From Reyranella sp. (GTDB lineage Bacteria > Pseudomonadota > Alphaproteobacteria > Reyranellales > Reyranellaceae), in assembly GCF_030651995.1 (NCBI RefSeq), contig NZ_JAUSBN010000054.1:1-64000 (forward strand): DNA of 64,000 nt, read 5' to 3'. The stretch's first letter is position 1. Each line of letters opens with the position of its first letter. Below the pieces are notes generated by a model. It saw only the letters and a program-made list of their open reading frames with translations, searched no databases and was not told the origin of the DNA. A program made the translations under genes and the position numbers. This document shows, piece after piece, positions 42,356-51,140 of this stretch.

Positions 42356-42927
42356 AGGGTGCTCGCGAGGACGCCCAGGCCGGCTACGACCCGGATCTGG
42401 TAGGACAGGAAGGAGACGAGCTGGGAGACCGTCACGATGTCGTTGGTCGACCAGCCGGCATCGAGCAGCGACTGCAGCGACGCCGCCGATGAATCGCGCG
42501 GATGAAACACCAGCATGTGCGTGTGCTCGAACGCGGCGGCGAGGCGCGGCCCGAGGGTCGCCCGGCCGGCATCGCTCACCTTCCAGGTCGGACCCGGCGC
42601 ATCCTCGACCGAAAGCGGTCCTTTCGGAAAGTGGCCGTAGGGACCCGTGATCCTGGCGGCCGCGACTTCGGTCGCGATGGCGGTGCGCAGGGCTGCGGGC
42701 AGCTTGGCGGCATAGAAGGCGTCCGTCTTCGGCTCGCCGTGCAGGCCCGCGACGAACGACGCGATGGCGTGGCGTTCGTCAGCGCTGACCCCGCCCAGGT
42801 CCTTCGGCTCGAACAGCGAAGTGTAACTCGCCTGCGCGTGCGTGCGCGCCTCGGAGCGCTGGCCGCGGATCGCGTCCAGCTTTGAGCCCGGTGCGATACC
42901 CACCAGGCTGTCGATCACGTCTGTCAT
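42352..42927 (-). CDS. CMD-domain protein (Avi_7170-like)
   Basis: A 191-residue protein of the AhpD/CMD superfamily without the CxxC motif. The middle part (ADERHAIASFVAGLHGEPKTDAF) and the LDAGWSTNDIVTVSQLVSFLSYQIRVVAGL tail fit the CMD fold. Members of this type occur in sets with the AhpD-like partner and a luciferase-like monooxygenase. Here the monooxygenase survives only as a remnant whose stop overlaps this gene's ATG. Confidence 0.82.
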   Translation of the reverse strand: MTDVIDSLVGIAPGSKLDAIRGQRSEARTHAQASYTSLFEPKDLGGVSADERHAIASFVAGLHGEPKTDAFYAAKLPAALRTAIATEVAAARITGPYGHFPKGPLSVEDAPGPTWKVSDAGRATLGPRLAAAFEHTHMLVFHPRDSSAASLQSLLDAGWSTNDIVTVSQLVSFLSYQIRVVAGLGVLASTL

Positions 42928-43130
42928 GCGACTTGTCTCGTCCCCGCTTTGACTTCCGGCGCCCAGCCCAATGCAGGCGCGACCTTGCCGGCGAACAGCT
43001 CGATCGACCGCAGGATATACGGGTGCGGCGGATCGATCGAGTGAACCTGCATGGTGAGATCGGTCGACCGCTGCAGGGTCGAATCGGCCTGCAGCACCTG
43101 GTGCCTACGCCGTGGGGCGATGGGAATATT
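42924..43130 (-). pseudogene. 3' remnant of a luciferase-like monooxygenase gene
   Basis: The minus-strand frame reads …GNIPIAP…, then STDLTMQVHSIDPPHPY, then ILRSIELFAGKVAPALGW, and stops at TGA 42926-42924, which overlaps the ATG of the CMD gene. RSIELFAGKVAPAL resembles the last helix of bacterial luciferase-family monooxygenases, and the coupling to CMD/AhpD genes fits their usual gene order. There is no start codon or N-terminal domain; upstream the frame enters the ketopantoate reductase gene and meets a stop at 43257. I read it as a gene truncated by recombination. Confidence 0.6.
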
Positions 43131-44193
43131 ACCCTCCGAGCAGGGCGGCGGACGGCGCCAGCTCCTTACGCTCGACCTTCTTCACGATCTCGGTGAGCCT
43201 GGCGTGGGTCGGTGCCTTCACGCCGATATAGTCGCCGCGCTCGGCAATGTAGCCGTTCATGAACTCGATCTCGGTGCGGCGGCCCTTGATGATATCCTGC
43301 GCCATCGAGGGGCGCTGGATGTCGGCGCGCGGGTTGGGGTTGGTGTTGGAGCCGGGCCGCAGGATCGCCTCGACCTCGTCGAGTGCCGCCTTGTCGTTCT
43401 CCGAAGCGCGGGCCAGCAGTTCGGGCTCGAACTTGCCGATCTTCTCGATGTGATATCCCAGCGCCTGGCCGACGCGCACCGCCTCGCCACCCAGCTTGAT
43501 CGAGAAGCGGCGCACGGCGTCGTTGCGATCGCAGTCGGTGCCGGTCATGCCGGTGGCGGCCGAGACGCCGTTCTTCATGCCGTTCTGGCAGAGCTTCGAC
43601 CAGCGCTCGCCCCACAGGTTGGTCGTGGTCTTGGCGCTGTCGATCATGCCGACCATCTCGCGCAGCTCTTCGACCCTCTTGGTGATGCGGCCATGGACCT
43701 CGCCGACGCGGAAGACGGTGTGCTTGTCGCCGCCCTTGGAAACGGTGCGGCGGATCTTGCCGGCCTCGTACATGTCGACCGAGATCAGCGACGCGACCAT
43801 GCCGACGGTCTTGCCCCAGCCCACGACGCCCGCGATCCGCTCCTCGTTCAGGCAGTTCTGCAGCGACACGACGTAACCGTCCGGTGCCAGATACTGCTTG
43901 ATCAGCGCCGTCGCCCATTCGGTGTCGTAGGACTTCATCGACACGAACGCGATGTCGATCGGCTTCTGGCGCGACAGGTCCTGCATCTCGGTGAGATGCA
44001 TGGTCTTGGCCTTGGTGACCGTGAACTTCTCTTCCGGCGTCACGCCGTCGAGTTCGAGCCCGTTCTTGCGGATGGTCTCGATGTTCTCCGGCCAGAAATC
44101 GATCAGGGTGACGTCGAGACCCGCTTGCGCGAGGTATCCACCGACATAGCCGCCCAATGCTCCCGTGCCGACGACTGCAATTCGCTTGCCCAT
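43129..44193 (-). CDS. Ketopantoate reductase family protein
   Basis: A 354-residue NADP-binding dehydrogenase of the ApbA/PanE family. The Rossmann motif is IAVVGTGALGGYVGGYLA. The catalytic Lys and Asn are probably in WSKLCQNGMKNGVSAATG, and GGEAVRVGQALGYHIE follows. It may be a true ketopantoate reductase or, more likely here, a dehydrogenase of another 2-keto acid. The gene ends at a TAA overlapping the luciferase-like remnant and starts 22 bases after the hydrolase gene. Confidence 0.85.
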   Translation of the reverse strand: MGKRIAVVGTGALGGYVGGYLAQAGLDVTLIDFWPENIETIRKNGLELDGVTPEEKFTVTKAKTMHLTEMQDLSRQKPIDIAFVSMKSYDTEWATALIKQYLAPDGYVVSLQNCLNEERIAGVVGWGKTVGMVASLISVDMYEAGKIRRTVSKGGDKHTVFRVGEVHGRITKRVEELREMVGMIDSAKTTTNLWGERWSKLCQNGMKNGVSAATGMTGTDCDRNDAVRRFSIKLGGEAVRVGQALGYHIEKIGKFEPELLARASENDKAALDEVEAILRPGSNTNPNPRADIQRPSMAQDIIKGRRTEIEFMNGYIAERGDYIGVKAPTHARLTEIVKKVERKELAPSAALLGG

Positions 44194-44217
44194 CCTGATC
44201 TCCCTTGAAGCTGTTCG

Positions 44218-46107
44218 TTAAGGCGCGACGCGCGGCTCTTTACGCGCACGGTCGAGATAGCGTTCGGCGTCCTCGGCCAGCAGCAGCCGGTCGGCCATCA
44301 GTTGCGCGACGACCGTCTGGACCCTGGCCACATAGTCGGGGCCGCTCCTGTAGCGTTCGGCGATCGAGGGCCGCGGATCGCCCGCGGCCTCGCGCGCGGC
44401 CTTGTCGAGCGGCAGCGGCAGGCAGCTGCCGTCACGATCGGCGATCTCGCCGGCGGGGTAGGGCGGCTTGTACTCGTTCCAGCCAGTGTAGGTGGCGAGC
44501 GGCACGGCGATGTCGGGCAGGCGGATGCCCGCGATCTCGTTGCCGTCGGCATCGACCTTGCTCACCAGGGTTCGATAGGCCTTGTCCGGAACCGCGGGCC
44601 TCACCCAGTCGCCGGGCGGCGCCACGACGTTGGTGGTGCGCACGATCGCGGCGCCTGGAACGGCGGGAAAGCCGGTCTTGTCGGGCTCCACCAGCGTGCC
44701 CGCAGCGAGCGTCGGCACGCGGCTGGGTGGTGGTGCGATGCCCGATACCACCCATGCGTCGAGGGCGACCAGCAGGGCCCGGACCGCCGGCATCGGATTG
44801 TGCGGGTTGCGCGGATTGAGGTTCGGGCCGGGATCGGTCGTGGCGCCGGCGCGGCCGCCATGCTGCGTTCCCGCAATCATGTAGACGCGCGAGTTTTCCG
44901 GCAGGGCGACGTCCTGCCCACCCAGCGGATCGGTGTGCAGCAGCGACGCGCCCTTCTGCCAGTATTCGGTCGAGGTGTTGGTCTCGATCAGCAGCGGATC
45001 GCTGCCGTCGCCCCGGAACAGCGAGCCGCTCTTGCCCGTCAGCGGATCGTCGAGCGTCGCCGTCGAGAAGGGGAACTCGTTCTCGGGGAAGCCGTGATCC
45101 TCGTGCTGGGTGTTGGTGCGCGCCGGCTGGGCGAAAGGCGTGTTGAAGAACACGCGGCCGACGCCGGCGATGTGGCTCAGGATGCCGTCGAACACGCGAC
45201 GTCCTTGTTCGTCGCGGTTGAAGCCTTCGGAGATGTGATTGCGCAGGTAGCGGCCGGCCTGGGAGAACCCGATGGCCAGCGCATGCGTCATCGGCCGGCC
45301 CGTCGCCTTCACCGCCTCGGGCGAGTGGCGCAGCCAGCTCACCACGTCGCGCGTCGCTGCGAAGCCCAGCCCCTGGACCTTGGGATTCTTCGCCTCGTAG
45401 TGGAATTCGTAGAGGAAGCCCGGCCTCGCCTGCGTGCCCTCGCGCAGCCTGATCGAGCGGGAGTCGACGAAGGACCACTGGTTCAGGGGCAGTTCGCGCG
45501 GCTCGTCGTCGGCGCGTTCGCGCACGGTGAGGCGCGCCCGCGGCTGTTCGAGCGTCGCGGCCTCGTGCGAGAGCTTGAACGCTTCCAGCACGCCGACGCG
45601 CGTGCCCGAGACCCATTCCTCGCGAACCGTCCGCACGATCGGCTGGCCGTTGTCGGTTGCGACAGGCGCCGTCAGGGCAAGCCCCATGTTGGCGCGGGGC
45701 GCATCCGGGTCCCAGCCCGACCAGACGATCGTGTAGCCGAGGCGCAGGGGAAAGGCGTTGCCGAGATCGGCCAAGGTCTTCGGATCGTTCACGCCCTGCG
45801 GGCCGTCGGCGATGTTGCCGAACAGCATCTTGCGGCCGCGATTGTTCACTTCGTAGAGGATGCGGCCATTGCCTCGCGCCGGATCCTTCGGCCGCAGGAT
45901 GAAGACGCTGGTCGCGTACTCGACCTTGCCGGCGGCATTGCGCGGCACCTTGGCGATCAGCGCGATGCCGCTGTTGGCGGGCACGGTCGGATCGACCTCG
46001 CCGCGGGCAACGGCGATGACGCGTTCATAAGCGCCTGCCTCGTCGAACGCGGCCCCGCCGGCGAGGGGCTCGATTTTCTCAATATCCAGGGAGACGAGCA
46101 CTGACAC
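44218..46107 (-). CDS. Large alpha/beta-hydrolase-domain protein (Abhydrolase_10-like)
   Basis: A 629-residue protein. The N-terminal third (FDEAGAYERVIAVARGEVDPTVPAN) is the beta-rich part common to this family. The hydrolase core has the elbow G-F-S-Q-A-G-R near residue 280, and AGTQHGGRAGA could supply the His. It has no signal peptide. Substrate unknown. The family is annotated simply as alpha/beta hydrolase domain-containing proteins. It probably shares a transcript with the ketopantoate-reductase-like gene. Confidence 0.78.
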   Translation of the reverse strand: MSVLVSLDIEKIEPLAGGAAFDEAGAYERVIAVARGEVDPTVPANSGIALIAKVPRNAAGKVEYATSVFILRPKDPARGNGRILYEVNNRGRKMLFGNIADGPQGVNDPKTLADLGNAFPLRLGYTIVWSGWDPDAPRANMGLALTAPVATDNGQPIVRTVREEWVSGTRVGVLEAFKLSHEAATLEQPRARLTVRERADDEPRELPLNQWSFVDSRSIRLREGTQARPGFLYEFHYEAKNPKVQGLGFAATRDVVSWLRHSPEAVKATGRPMTHALAIGFSQAGRYLRNHISEGFNRDEQGRRVFDGILSHIAGVGRVFFNTPFAQPARTNTQHEDHGFPENEFPFSTATLDDPLTGKSGSLFRGDGSDPLLIETNTSTEYWQKGASLLHTDPLGGQDVALPENSRVYMIAGTQHGGRAGATTDPGPNLNPRNPHNPMPAVRALLVALDAWVVSGIAPPPSRVPTLAAGTLVEPDKTGFPAVPGAAIVRTTNVVAPPGDWVRPAVPDKAYRTLVSKVDADGNEIAGIRLPDIAVPLATYTGWNEYKPPYPAGEIADRDGSCLPLPLDKAAREAAGDPRPSIAERYRSGPDYVARVQTVVAQLMADRLLLAEDAERYLDRARKEPRVAP

Positions 46108-46139
46108 ACGCGGAGTGGTGGTTGAAGGTCAAAGACTCC

Positions 46140-46261
46140 GTCGTCTCGACCGGAGCCGAGCGCAGCGAGGCGAAGCGGAGAGATCTTTTATCTGCGCTCG
46201 GCCGGCAATTGGTGGAGAGCAGGTCTCTCCACTCCGCGCTGCGCGCTCCGGTCGAGACGAC
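46140..46261. repeat. Interspersed inverted repeat, family B copy 3
   Basis: A 122-bp element with ends GTCGTCTCGACCGGAGC and GCTCCGGTCGAGACGAC, a perfect 17-bp terminal inverted repeat. Internal arms GGAGAGATCTTTTATC and AGGTCTCTCCACTCCGC correspond to the other copies. It lies between two tandem minus-strand genes, so the element is not limited to transcription ends. Confidence 0.85.
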
Positions 46262-46318
46262 GGGCTCTGCTTTCAAGCACCGGAGTCTTTGGCTGATCTG
46301 CCTTGAAGTCATCCCGGT

Positions 46319-46744
46319 CTAAGCCCTGGCTTCCGCCTGGACCTCTTCGGCCGGGAAGTTCAGCTCCACGCCGACGCCGTCGGGATCGTAGAGGAAGATC
46401 TGCGCAGCGCCGGTGCGCGGCACGATCTGCTCGCGGAACTTCACGTTCTTCGCCTGCAGGCGCTTGCGTACGCCGGGCAGGTCGCTGGCGGCGAAGGCGA
46501 TGTGATCGAAGCGGCCGGTGTCCTCGAACTTCTTCTCGGTGCCGCGCACGACGATGCCCTCGCGCGGCTTGCGTTCGCCCAGCAGGTGCACGGTGGCCAC
46601 GCCGCCGGAATAGAGCCAGTAGCCCGGGAAGCCGAGCGGCGGCCGGTCGCCGTTCTCGAGGCCCAGGACGTCGCAATAGAAGTCCTTGGTCGCTTCGAGG
46701 TCAGACGGCTCGATCGTGTAGTGCTGAAGGGGGCCAAGCGGCAT
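46319..46744 (-). CDS. VOC-family (glyoxalase-like) protein
   Basis: A 141-residue single-domain VOC protein. The N-terminus LQHYTIEPSDLEATKDFYCDVLGL has the metal His. The second half has FDHIAFAASDLPGVRKRL and ends with IFLYDPDGVGVELNFP, carrying the metal Glu. It is immediately downstream of an acyl-CoA-dehydrogenase-like flavoprotein on the same strand, so it may be an extradiol-type or isomerase partner. Activity uncertain. Confidence 0.84.
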   Translation of the reverse strand: MPLGPLQHYTIEPSDLEATKDFYCDVLGLENGDRPPLGFPGYWLYSGGVATVHLLGERKPREGIVVRGTEKKFEDTGRFDHIAFAASDLPGVRKRLQAKNVKFREQIVPRTGAAQIFLYDPDGVGVELNFPAEEVQAEARA

Positions 46745-46764
46745 GGTCGGTCTCCGGGGTCAGG

Positions 46765-47970
46765 TCAGACGAAAGTGAGGTCGGCGTCGGCGCCCATCAT
46801 CCAGGCACCCACGGTCTCGAAATGGGAAAGCCGGCCCTGCAGTTGCTGGGTCACGGTATGGATGTCGCGGAACCGCCGCTCCAGCGGATGGTTCTCGAAG
46901 ATCGCCGTAGCGCCGGCCGCATTGTAGGCGAAGTCGACGGCGTCCTTGGCCTTGTGGATGGCGTTGGTCGCGGCCATGCGGATGGTGATGCGCTGCTCGA
47001 CCGTGATCGTGTTGCCGGCCGAGAGATCCTTCCAGATGCCGGCCATCGACTGCAGCACGAAGGCGCGGGCGGCGCGGAGATTGACCTCGGCCTGGGCCAG
47101 GTTGGATTGCACGACGGCATTGTCGCGCAGCGGGCTCTTCAGCCCGCGCGGGACCTTGTTGCGGGCGACGTCGAGGAAGCAGTCGAGCGCGCCGCGGGCG
47201 ATGCCGCAGGCCACGGCGGCGAAGCCCATCTGGTAGCAGGTGCCGGCGCCCATCCTGTAGAGCGGTCCGCTCTCGCGGCATTCGAGCTCGAAGTCGCGGG
47301 TGATCGAATGGTCGGCGCGCACGAAGAAGTCGTCGAGCGCGAACTGGTCGCTGGCGGTGCCGCGCAGGCCGACCGTATTCCAGATGTCTGTCCATTGAAC
47401 GTCGCCGGTGCGCACCAGCATGGTGCGCTCCTGCTGCCGGCCGGTGTCGTCGAGGCGCGGCGAGCCGTCGGCCTTGAAGATCGGGCAATGGGCGCCCAGC
47501 CAGGTGGCGTGCCGGCCGCCGGACGCGAAGGCCCAGACGCCGGTCACGCGGTACCCGCCTTCACACTCGACGGCCTTTACCTTCGGGCCGGGGCCCCAGG
47601 CCAGCACGGCGCGCGGATCGTCGCCGAAGATCGCGCGGGCGACCGGCAGGTCGAGATAGGCCGCCGACATGGCGCAGCCGCCGGCCTGGCTGAGACACCA
47701 GGCCGTCGAGGCGTCGCCACGGGCGATCGTCTCGATCACATGGAAGAAGGTCACGGGATCGGTCTCGATCCCGTCCGACGATCTCGGCAGCAGCAGGCGG
47801 AACAGCCCTGCCTCATGGAGCTTGTCGAGCAGCGCCGGCGGCAGCCGGCGGGTCTCCTCGATATCGTTGGAGGCAGCCTCGACGGCCGGCCGCAGGGCGT
47901 CGGCACGGGAGATCACGGCAGGGTCGCCGGCGAGATCGGCGGCGGACGGGATCAGCGTATCCAGGACCAT
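46765..47970 (-). CDS. Acyl-CoA-dehydrogenase-like flavin monooxygenase
   Basis: A 401-residue protein of the acyl-CoA dehydrogenase superfamily, with the layout of two-component flavin hydroxylases (HsaA/HpaH-like): LPPALLDKLHEAGLFRLLLPRS, ETIARGDASTAWCLSQAG, VTGVWAFASGGRHATWLGA and WNTVGLRGTASDQFAL. It lacks the FEGTSE catalytic segment of true dehydrogenases. The ATG at 47970 is directly preceded by GAGGAGG with almost no spacer, so the exact start is uncertain. A flavin reductase partner is not in the window. Confidence 0.8.
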   Translation of the reverse strand: MVLDTLIPSAADLAGDPAVISRADALRPAVEAASNDIEETRRLPPALLDKLHEAGLFRLLLPRSSDGIETDPVTFFHVIETIARGDASTAWCLSQAGGCAMSAAYLDLPVARAIFGDDPRAVLAWGPGPKVKAVECEGGYRVTGVWAFASGGRHATWLGAHCPIFKADGSPRLDDTGRQQERTMLVRTGDVQWTDIWNTVGLRGTASDQFALDDFFVRADHSITRDFELECRESGPLYRMGAGTCYQMGFAAVACGIARGALDCFLDVARNKVPRGLKSPLRDNAVVQSNLAQAEVNLRAARAFVLQSMAGIWKDLSAGNTITVEQRITIRMAATNAIHKAKDAVDFAYNAAGATAIFENHPLERRFRDIHTVTQQLQGRLSHFETVGAWMMGADADLTFV

Positions 47971-48242
47971 CCTCCTCAAGTGTCTGAGTACATCAGGCGG
48001 GAGCCAGTTCCCTGTCGATCTCAGCGATCGACTGTTCCCTAGGTTCAATCCCGAAGAAATAATAGACCACCCCGGCCCTCGGGAACCAGCAGCCGACATG
48101 GAGAAAGGCCGTCGGAATCTCGGGCAGCGGTACATCGGGCTTCAGTGGCATCTCCCCCGGACCCCGTTTGCCCGTCGAAACGCATCGCTGCAGGGCGACC
48201 CTCTCCTTTGCTAAGGAGGAGCGCGACCAAAGGGAGATCATC
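47971..48242. other. Divergent spacer, flavoprotein / PEP-mutase-like gene
   Basis: These 272 bases separate divergent genes. They contain a possible small minus-strand ORF (47993-48151) and the ribosome binding site AAAGGGAG of the plus-strand gene. No confident promoter pair is visible. Confidence 0.4.
47993..48151 (-). CDS. Possible small protein, 52 residues
   Basis: The frame from ATG 48151 gives MPLKPDVPLPEIPTAFLH…, then VGCWFPRAGVVYYFFGIEP and an acidic tail IAEIDRELAPA. GGGGGAG touches the ATG. The composition (Pro, aromatic, no long basic runs) looks more protein-like than most antisense frames here, but I recognise no family and the ribosome binding site spacing is poor. Confidence 0.3.
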   Translation of the reverse strand: MPLKPDVPLPEIPTAFLHVGCWFPRAGVVYYFFGIEPREQSIAEIDRELAPA

Positions 48243-49103
48243 ATGAACTGGACCGACCGCCGGACACGTTTCCGGGCGCTGCTCGCGGGCGAGCGCTGTT
48301 TCCATCCGGGTTCGGTGTTCGATCCGATCTCCGCCCGCATCGCCGAGGATCTGGGCTTCGAGATCGGCATGTTCGCCGGCTCCGTCGCCTCCATGACCGT
48401 GCTGGGCGCTCCCGACCTGATCGTGCTGACCTTGAGCGAATTTGCCGGACAGGCCTATCGCATCAACCGCGCCGGCAACCTGGCGCTCATGGTCGATGCC
48501 GATCACGGGTACGGAAATGCACTTAACGTGAAGCGTACGGTCGAGGAACTCGAGACCGCCGGGGTCGCGGGTCTGAGCATCGAGGACACCGAACTGCCAA
48601 CACCGTTCGGGACGACCAAGCCGCGAATGGTTTCGATTGCCGAGGGCGTCGGCAAGATGAAGGCTGCCCGCGCCGGTCGGCAGGATCCCGGTCTCTGCAT
48701 CGCCGGTCGCACCAGCGCCATCCAGATCACCAGCCTCGAGGACACGATCGCGCGCGGTCAGGCCTACGAGGCGGCCGGGGTCGATGCGCTGTTCTTCGTC
48801 GGTGTGAAAACGCGTGCCGAACTGGACGCGATCTCGGCCGCCACCAGGTTGCCGCTGATCCTGGGGGGCGGAACGCCGGAGCTGAGCGATCTCGACTATC
48901 TCGGCGCCCGCCGTGTGCGCATCGCCTTGCAGGGACACCAGCCTTTCGCCGCCGCGGTGAAGGCGACCTACGAGACGCTGAAGGCGCTGCGCGAGGGCGT
49001 TGCGCCGTCCAGTTTGCAGGGCGTCGCCGATGCCGAGCTGATGAAGCGCGTCACGCGTGACGGCGACTACACGAAGTGGACGAAAGACTTCCTGGCATCG
49101 TAG
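48243..49103 (+). CDS. Isocitrate lyase/PEP mutase family protein (oxaloacetate decarboxylase-like)
   Basis: A 286-residue TIM-barrel enzyme. LMVDADHGYGNALNVKRTVEELE carries the Mg-binding Asp residues. GLSIEDTELPTPFG and AGRTSAI follow the pattern of the oxaloacetate decarboxylase/2-methylisocitrate lyase branch, which lacks the KKCGH loop of isocitrate lyase. AGGGAG precedes the ATG. It probably cleaves or decarboxylates a 2-keto or 2-hydroxy dicarboxylate. Confidence 0.9.
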   Translation: MNWTDRRTRFRALLAGERCFHPGSVFDPISARIAEDLGFEIGMFAGSVASMTVLGAPDLIVLTLSEFAGQAYRINRAGNLALMVDADHGYGNALNVKRTVEELETAGVAGLSIEDTELPTPFGTTKPRMVSIAEGVGKMKAARAGRQDPGLCIAGRTSAIQITSLEDTIARGQAYEAAGVDALFFVGVKTRAELDAISAATRLPLILGGGTPELSDLDYLGARRVRIALQGHQPFAAAVKATYETLKALREGVAPSSLQGVADAELMKRVTRDGDYTKWTKDFLAS

Positions 49104-49175
49104 CGCGTCGCCACTGTGATCGGAGCGAACGGCCGACGCCTGCCGGACGCGGGGCGGTCGATCGTGAGCCCCGGC

Positions 49176-50180
49176 TCAGCGTCGGCTGAGCATTTCGACC
49201 AGCTCGACGAACGCCTTGGAGCGCGCCGCGAGCGTGAAGTTCTCGACGATGAAGGCCCGCGGGTCGAACCTGCCGCTCGACGCGGCTGACCAGAAGGCAT
49301 CGAATCCGGCGTCGAAGCCGGCCGCGTCCTGGAACTTCATGCCGCAGCGATCGTCCCAGTAGGGCGCCGACGTGACCGGGCTGAAGACCACACGATGAGG
49401 GTAATAGTCGGTGTCCTGCCAGACGCCACCCAGGTCCCAGGCGAAAACGGGAATGCCGCAGGACAAGGCCTGCTGCAGCGCTATGCCCTGGGTCTCGTGC
49501 TCGCACAGGAAGATCATGGTCCTGGTTCTTCGCAGGAGCGCTTCGAAGTCTTTCTCCTGGTAATGGCCATAGGCGATGCGTGCGACCTTGAGACCGGTCT
49601 TGCCGAGGCTCTCGAGGATCGGGTCGCGCACCTGGGCGCGATCGCGCTCTGGGTGGCAGCGGATCTTCTCGTACACGAGGACGTCGATGTCTTTGTCGGG
49701 CGTCGGGACCCACCTGTCGGTATCGATGCCGACCGGCCAGGCGTGAACCTTGTCGCCCCAGTTCACGGCGAACATCTGGCGCTGCCACTCGCACGCCACC
49801 ACGACGCCGAGAATGTTGTGCTCGGTGAAGAGATCGGGCGCGTCGACCGGATGATTGTGCACCGCCGGACCGAAGATGATCGGAGTCGTGGGGCCGAATC
49901 TGTCGAGCAGATGCGGCTTGCCGAGGACGCACGCCACTTCGTCAGGATGCGATCGAAGATGGCGATAGTCGTTGACCCGATAAGGAGCGCCGATCTTGTC
50001 GAGCCCTGCCATCAGATTCAGGAAAACGCGCTCCAGGCCAAGAATGCGTCGCGGCCCGCGAACGAGACGGCGGATGACGGCGCGCGGATACCGGTCGAAC
50101 GGCAGCCAGCGATCACTGTCCGAGCCGTCATGATAGAAGAGATTGAGCGGCCTTGTGCTCGACAACGCAGCCAAGTCCAC
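49176..50180 (-). CDS. GT-B (family 4-like) glycosyltransferase
   Basis: A 334-residue protein. The C-terminal half has FLCEHETQGIALQQALSCGIPVFAWDLGG, the E-x7-type donor-site motif of family 4 glycosyltransferases. The N-terminal half (PTTPIIFGPAVHNHPVD…VVVACEWQRQMF…KVHAWPVGIDTDRW) has the acceptor-side Rossmann layout. No membrane segment is evident. It follows the small transglutaminase gene by 79 bases on the same strand, so it may belong to the same operon. Sugar and acceptor unknown. Confidence 0.7.
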   Translation of the reverse strand: MDLAALSSTRPLNLFYHDGSDSDRWLPFDRYPRAVIRRLVRGPRRILGLERVFLNLMAGLDKIGAPYRVNDYRHLRSHPDEVACVLGKPHLLDRFGPTTPIIFGPAVHNHPVDAPDLFTEHNILGVVVACEWQRQMFAVNWGDKVHAWPVGIDTDRWVPTPDKDIDVLVYEKIRCHPERDRAQVRDPILESLGKTGLKVARIAYGHYQEKDFEALLRRTRTMIFLCEHETQGIALQQALSCGIPVFAWDLGGVWQDTDYYPHRVVFSPVTSAPYWDDRCGMKFQDAAGFDAGFDAFWSAASSGRFDPRAFIVENFTLAARSKAFVELVEMLSRR

Positions 50181-50259
50181 GCCTCATTGGAATCACATGC
50201 CGTGTCGCCGACCATACTGTCGGGGTCCTTGCGGTGGCAAGGAAAATAGGCTGGGGCGA

Positions 50260-51138
50260 CTAGCCTGTCGGGACCAGGGTCACGGCGACGCCATAGGAGT
50301 GGGAGTCGCCGCCCAGGATGACGCCGCGCAGCGGGCTCACGTCGGAGAAGTCGCGGCCCCAGGCAACGGCGACGTGATCCTCGTGCGCGATCAGGTCGTT
50401 GGTCGGGTCGAGATGGACCCAGCCGGCAGCCTCGCCGCACCATACGGCCACCCAGGCGTGGCTCGCATCGGCGCCGCGCAGGGCGATCTCGTCCCTGGAG
50501 TGGATCGTGCGGATGTACCCGGAGACGTAGCCTGCCGCGAGACCGTGGGCACGCAGCGCCGCGATCTCCACATGGGCGAAATCCTGGCAGACCCCGGCCT
50601 TGCCGGCGAAGACGTCGGCGAGCGGCGTCGAAATGTCGGTTGCGCCGGGGTGATACTCGAAGTCGGACTTGATGCGCGAAGTCAGCTCACGCGCCGCTTC
50701 CAGAATGGGACGTCCCGCCGTGAAGGACTGCGCGCCGTAGGCCCGCAGCGCATCGACGTTTGGGACCAGCGGTGACTCGTAGATGAACTCGCTGGCCGAG
50801 ACCGGTTGGGGGAATCCGTCTCCGAGGAAGCCGTCCCGTATGCTCTCCCACGCCGGTGTCGAATTGGCTGCCGGCGGCTCAGGGAAGCGGACGTCGACCT
50901 CGGCCCGCACCTCGATGTCGAAGCGCGTGTGCGGCTTGTCGATCCGGTAGATGTCGATGAGATTCCCGAAATGGTCGACATGCTGAACGGCAAGCGCCGG
51001 CAGTGGGCTGGTCACGATGCCGATCGCGGTAACCGTCTGGCCCGGAAAGTCGCGGGCGCGCAGATGCGCGATGTGGTGCGCCGAGTCGACCGTGCTGGCG
51101 TAGGTGTAGGTCGTGCGGTGCGAAAGCAGGTACTGCAT
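50260..51138 (-). CDS. Transglutaminase-like protein
   Basis: A 292-residue protein. An N-terminal beta-sandwich (LSHRTTYTYASTVDSAHHIAHLRARD) is followed by the papain-like transglutaminase core with a complete triad: Cys184 in GVCQDFAH, His227 in ASHAWVAVW and Asp244 in HLDPTND. It is the last of three adjacent genes (DUF2126 transglutaminase, ATP-grasp/alpha-E, transglutaminase), separated by two bases from the ATP-grasp gene. It may act as a peptidase or peptide ligase on the product of that enzyme. Confidence 0.9.
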   Translation of the reverse strand: MQYLLSHRTTYTYASTVDSAHHIAHLRARDFPGQTVTAIGIVTSPLPALAVQHVDHFGNLIDIYRIDKPHTRFDIEVRAEVDVRFPEPPAANSTPAWESIRDGFLGDGFPQPVSASEFIYESPLVPNVDALRAYGAQSFTAGRPILEAARELTSRIKSDFEYHPGATDISTPLADVFAGKAGVCQDFAHVEIAALRAHGLAAGYVSGYIRTIHSRDEIALRGADASHAWVAVWCGEAAGWVHLDPTNDLIAHEDHVAVAWGRDFSDVSPLRGVILGGDSHSYGVAVTLVPTG

Positions 51139-51140
51139 GC

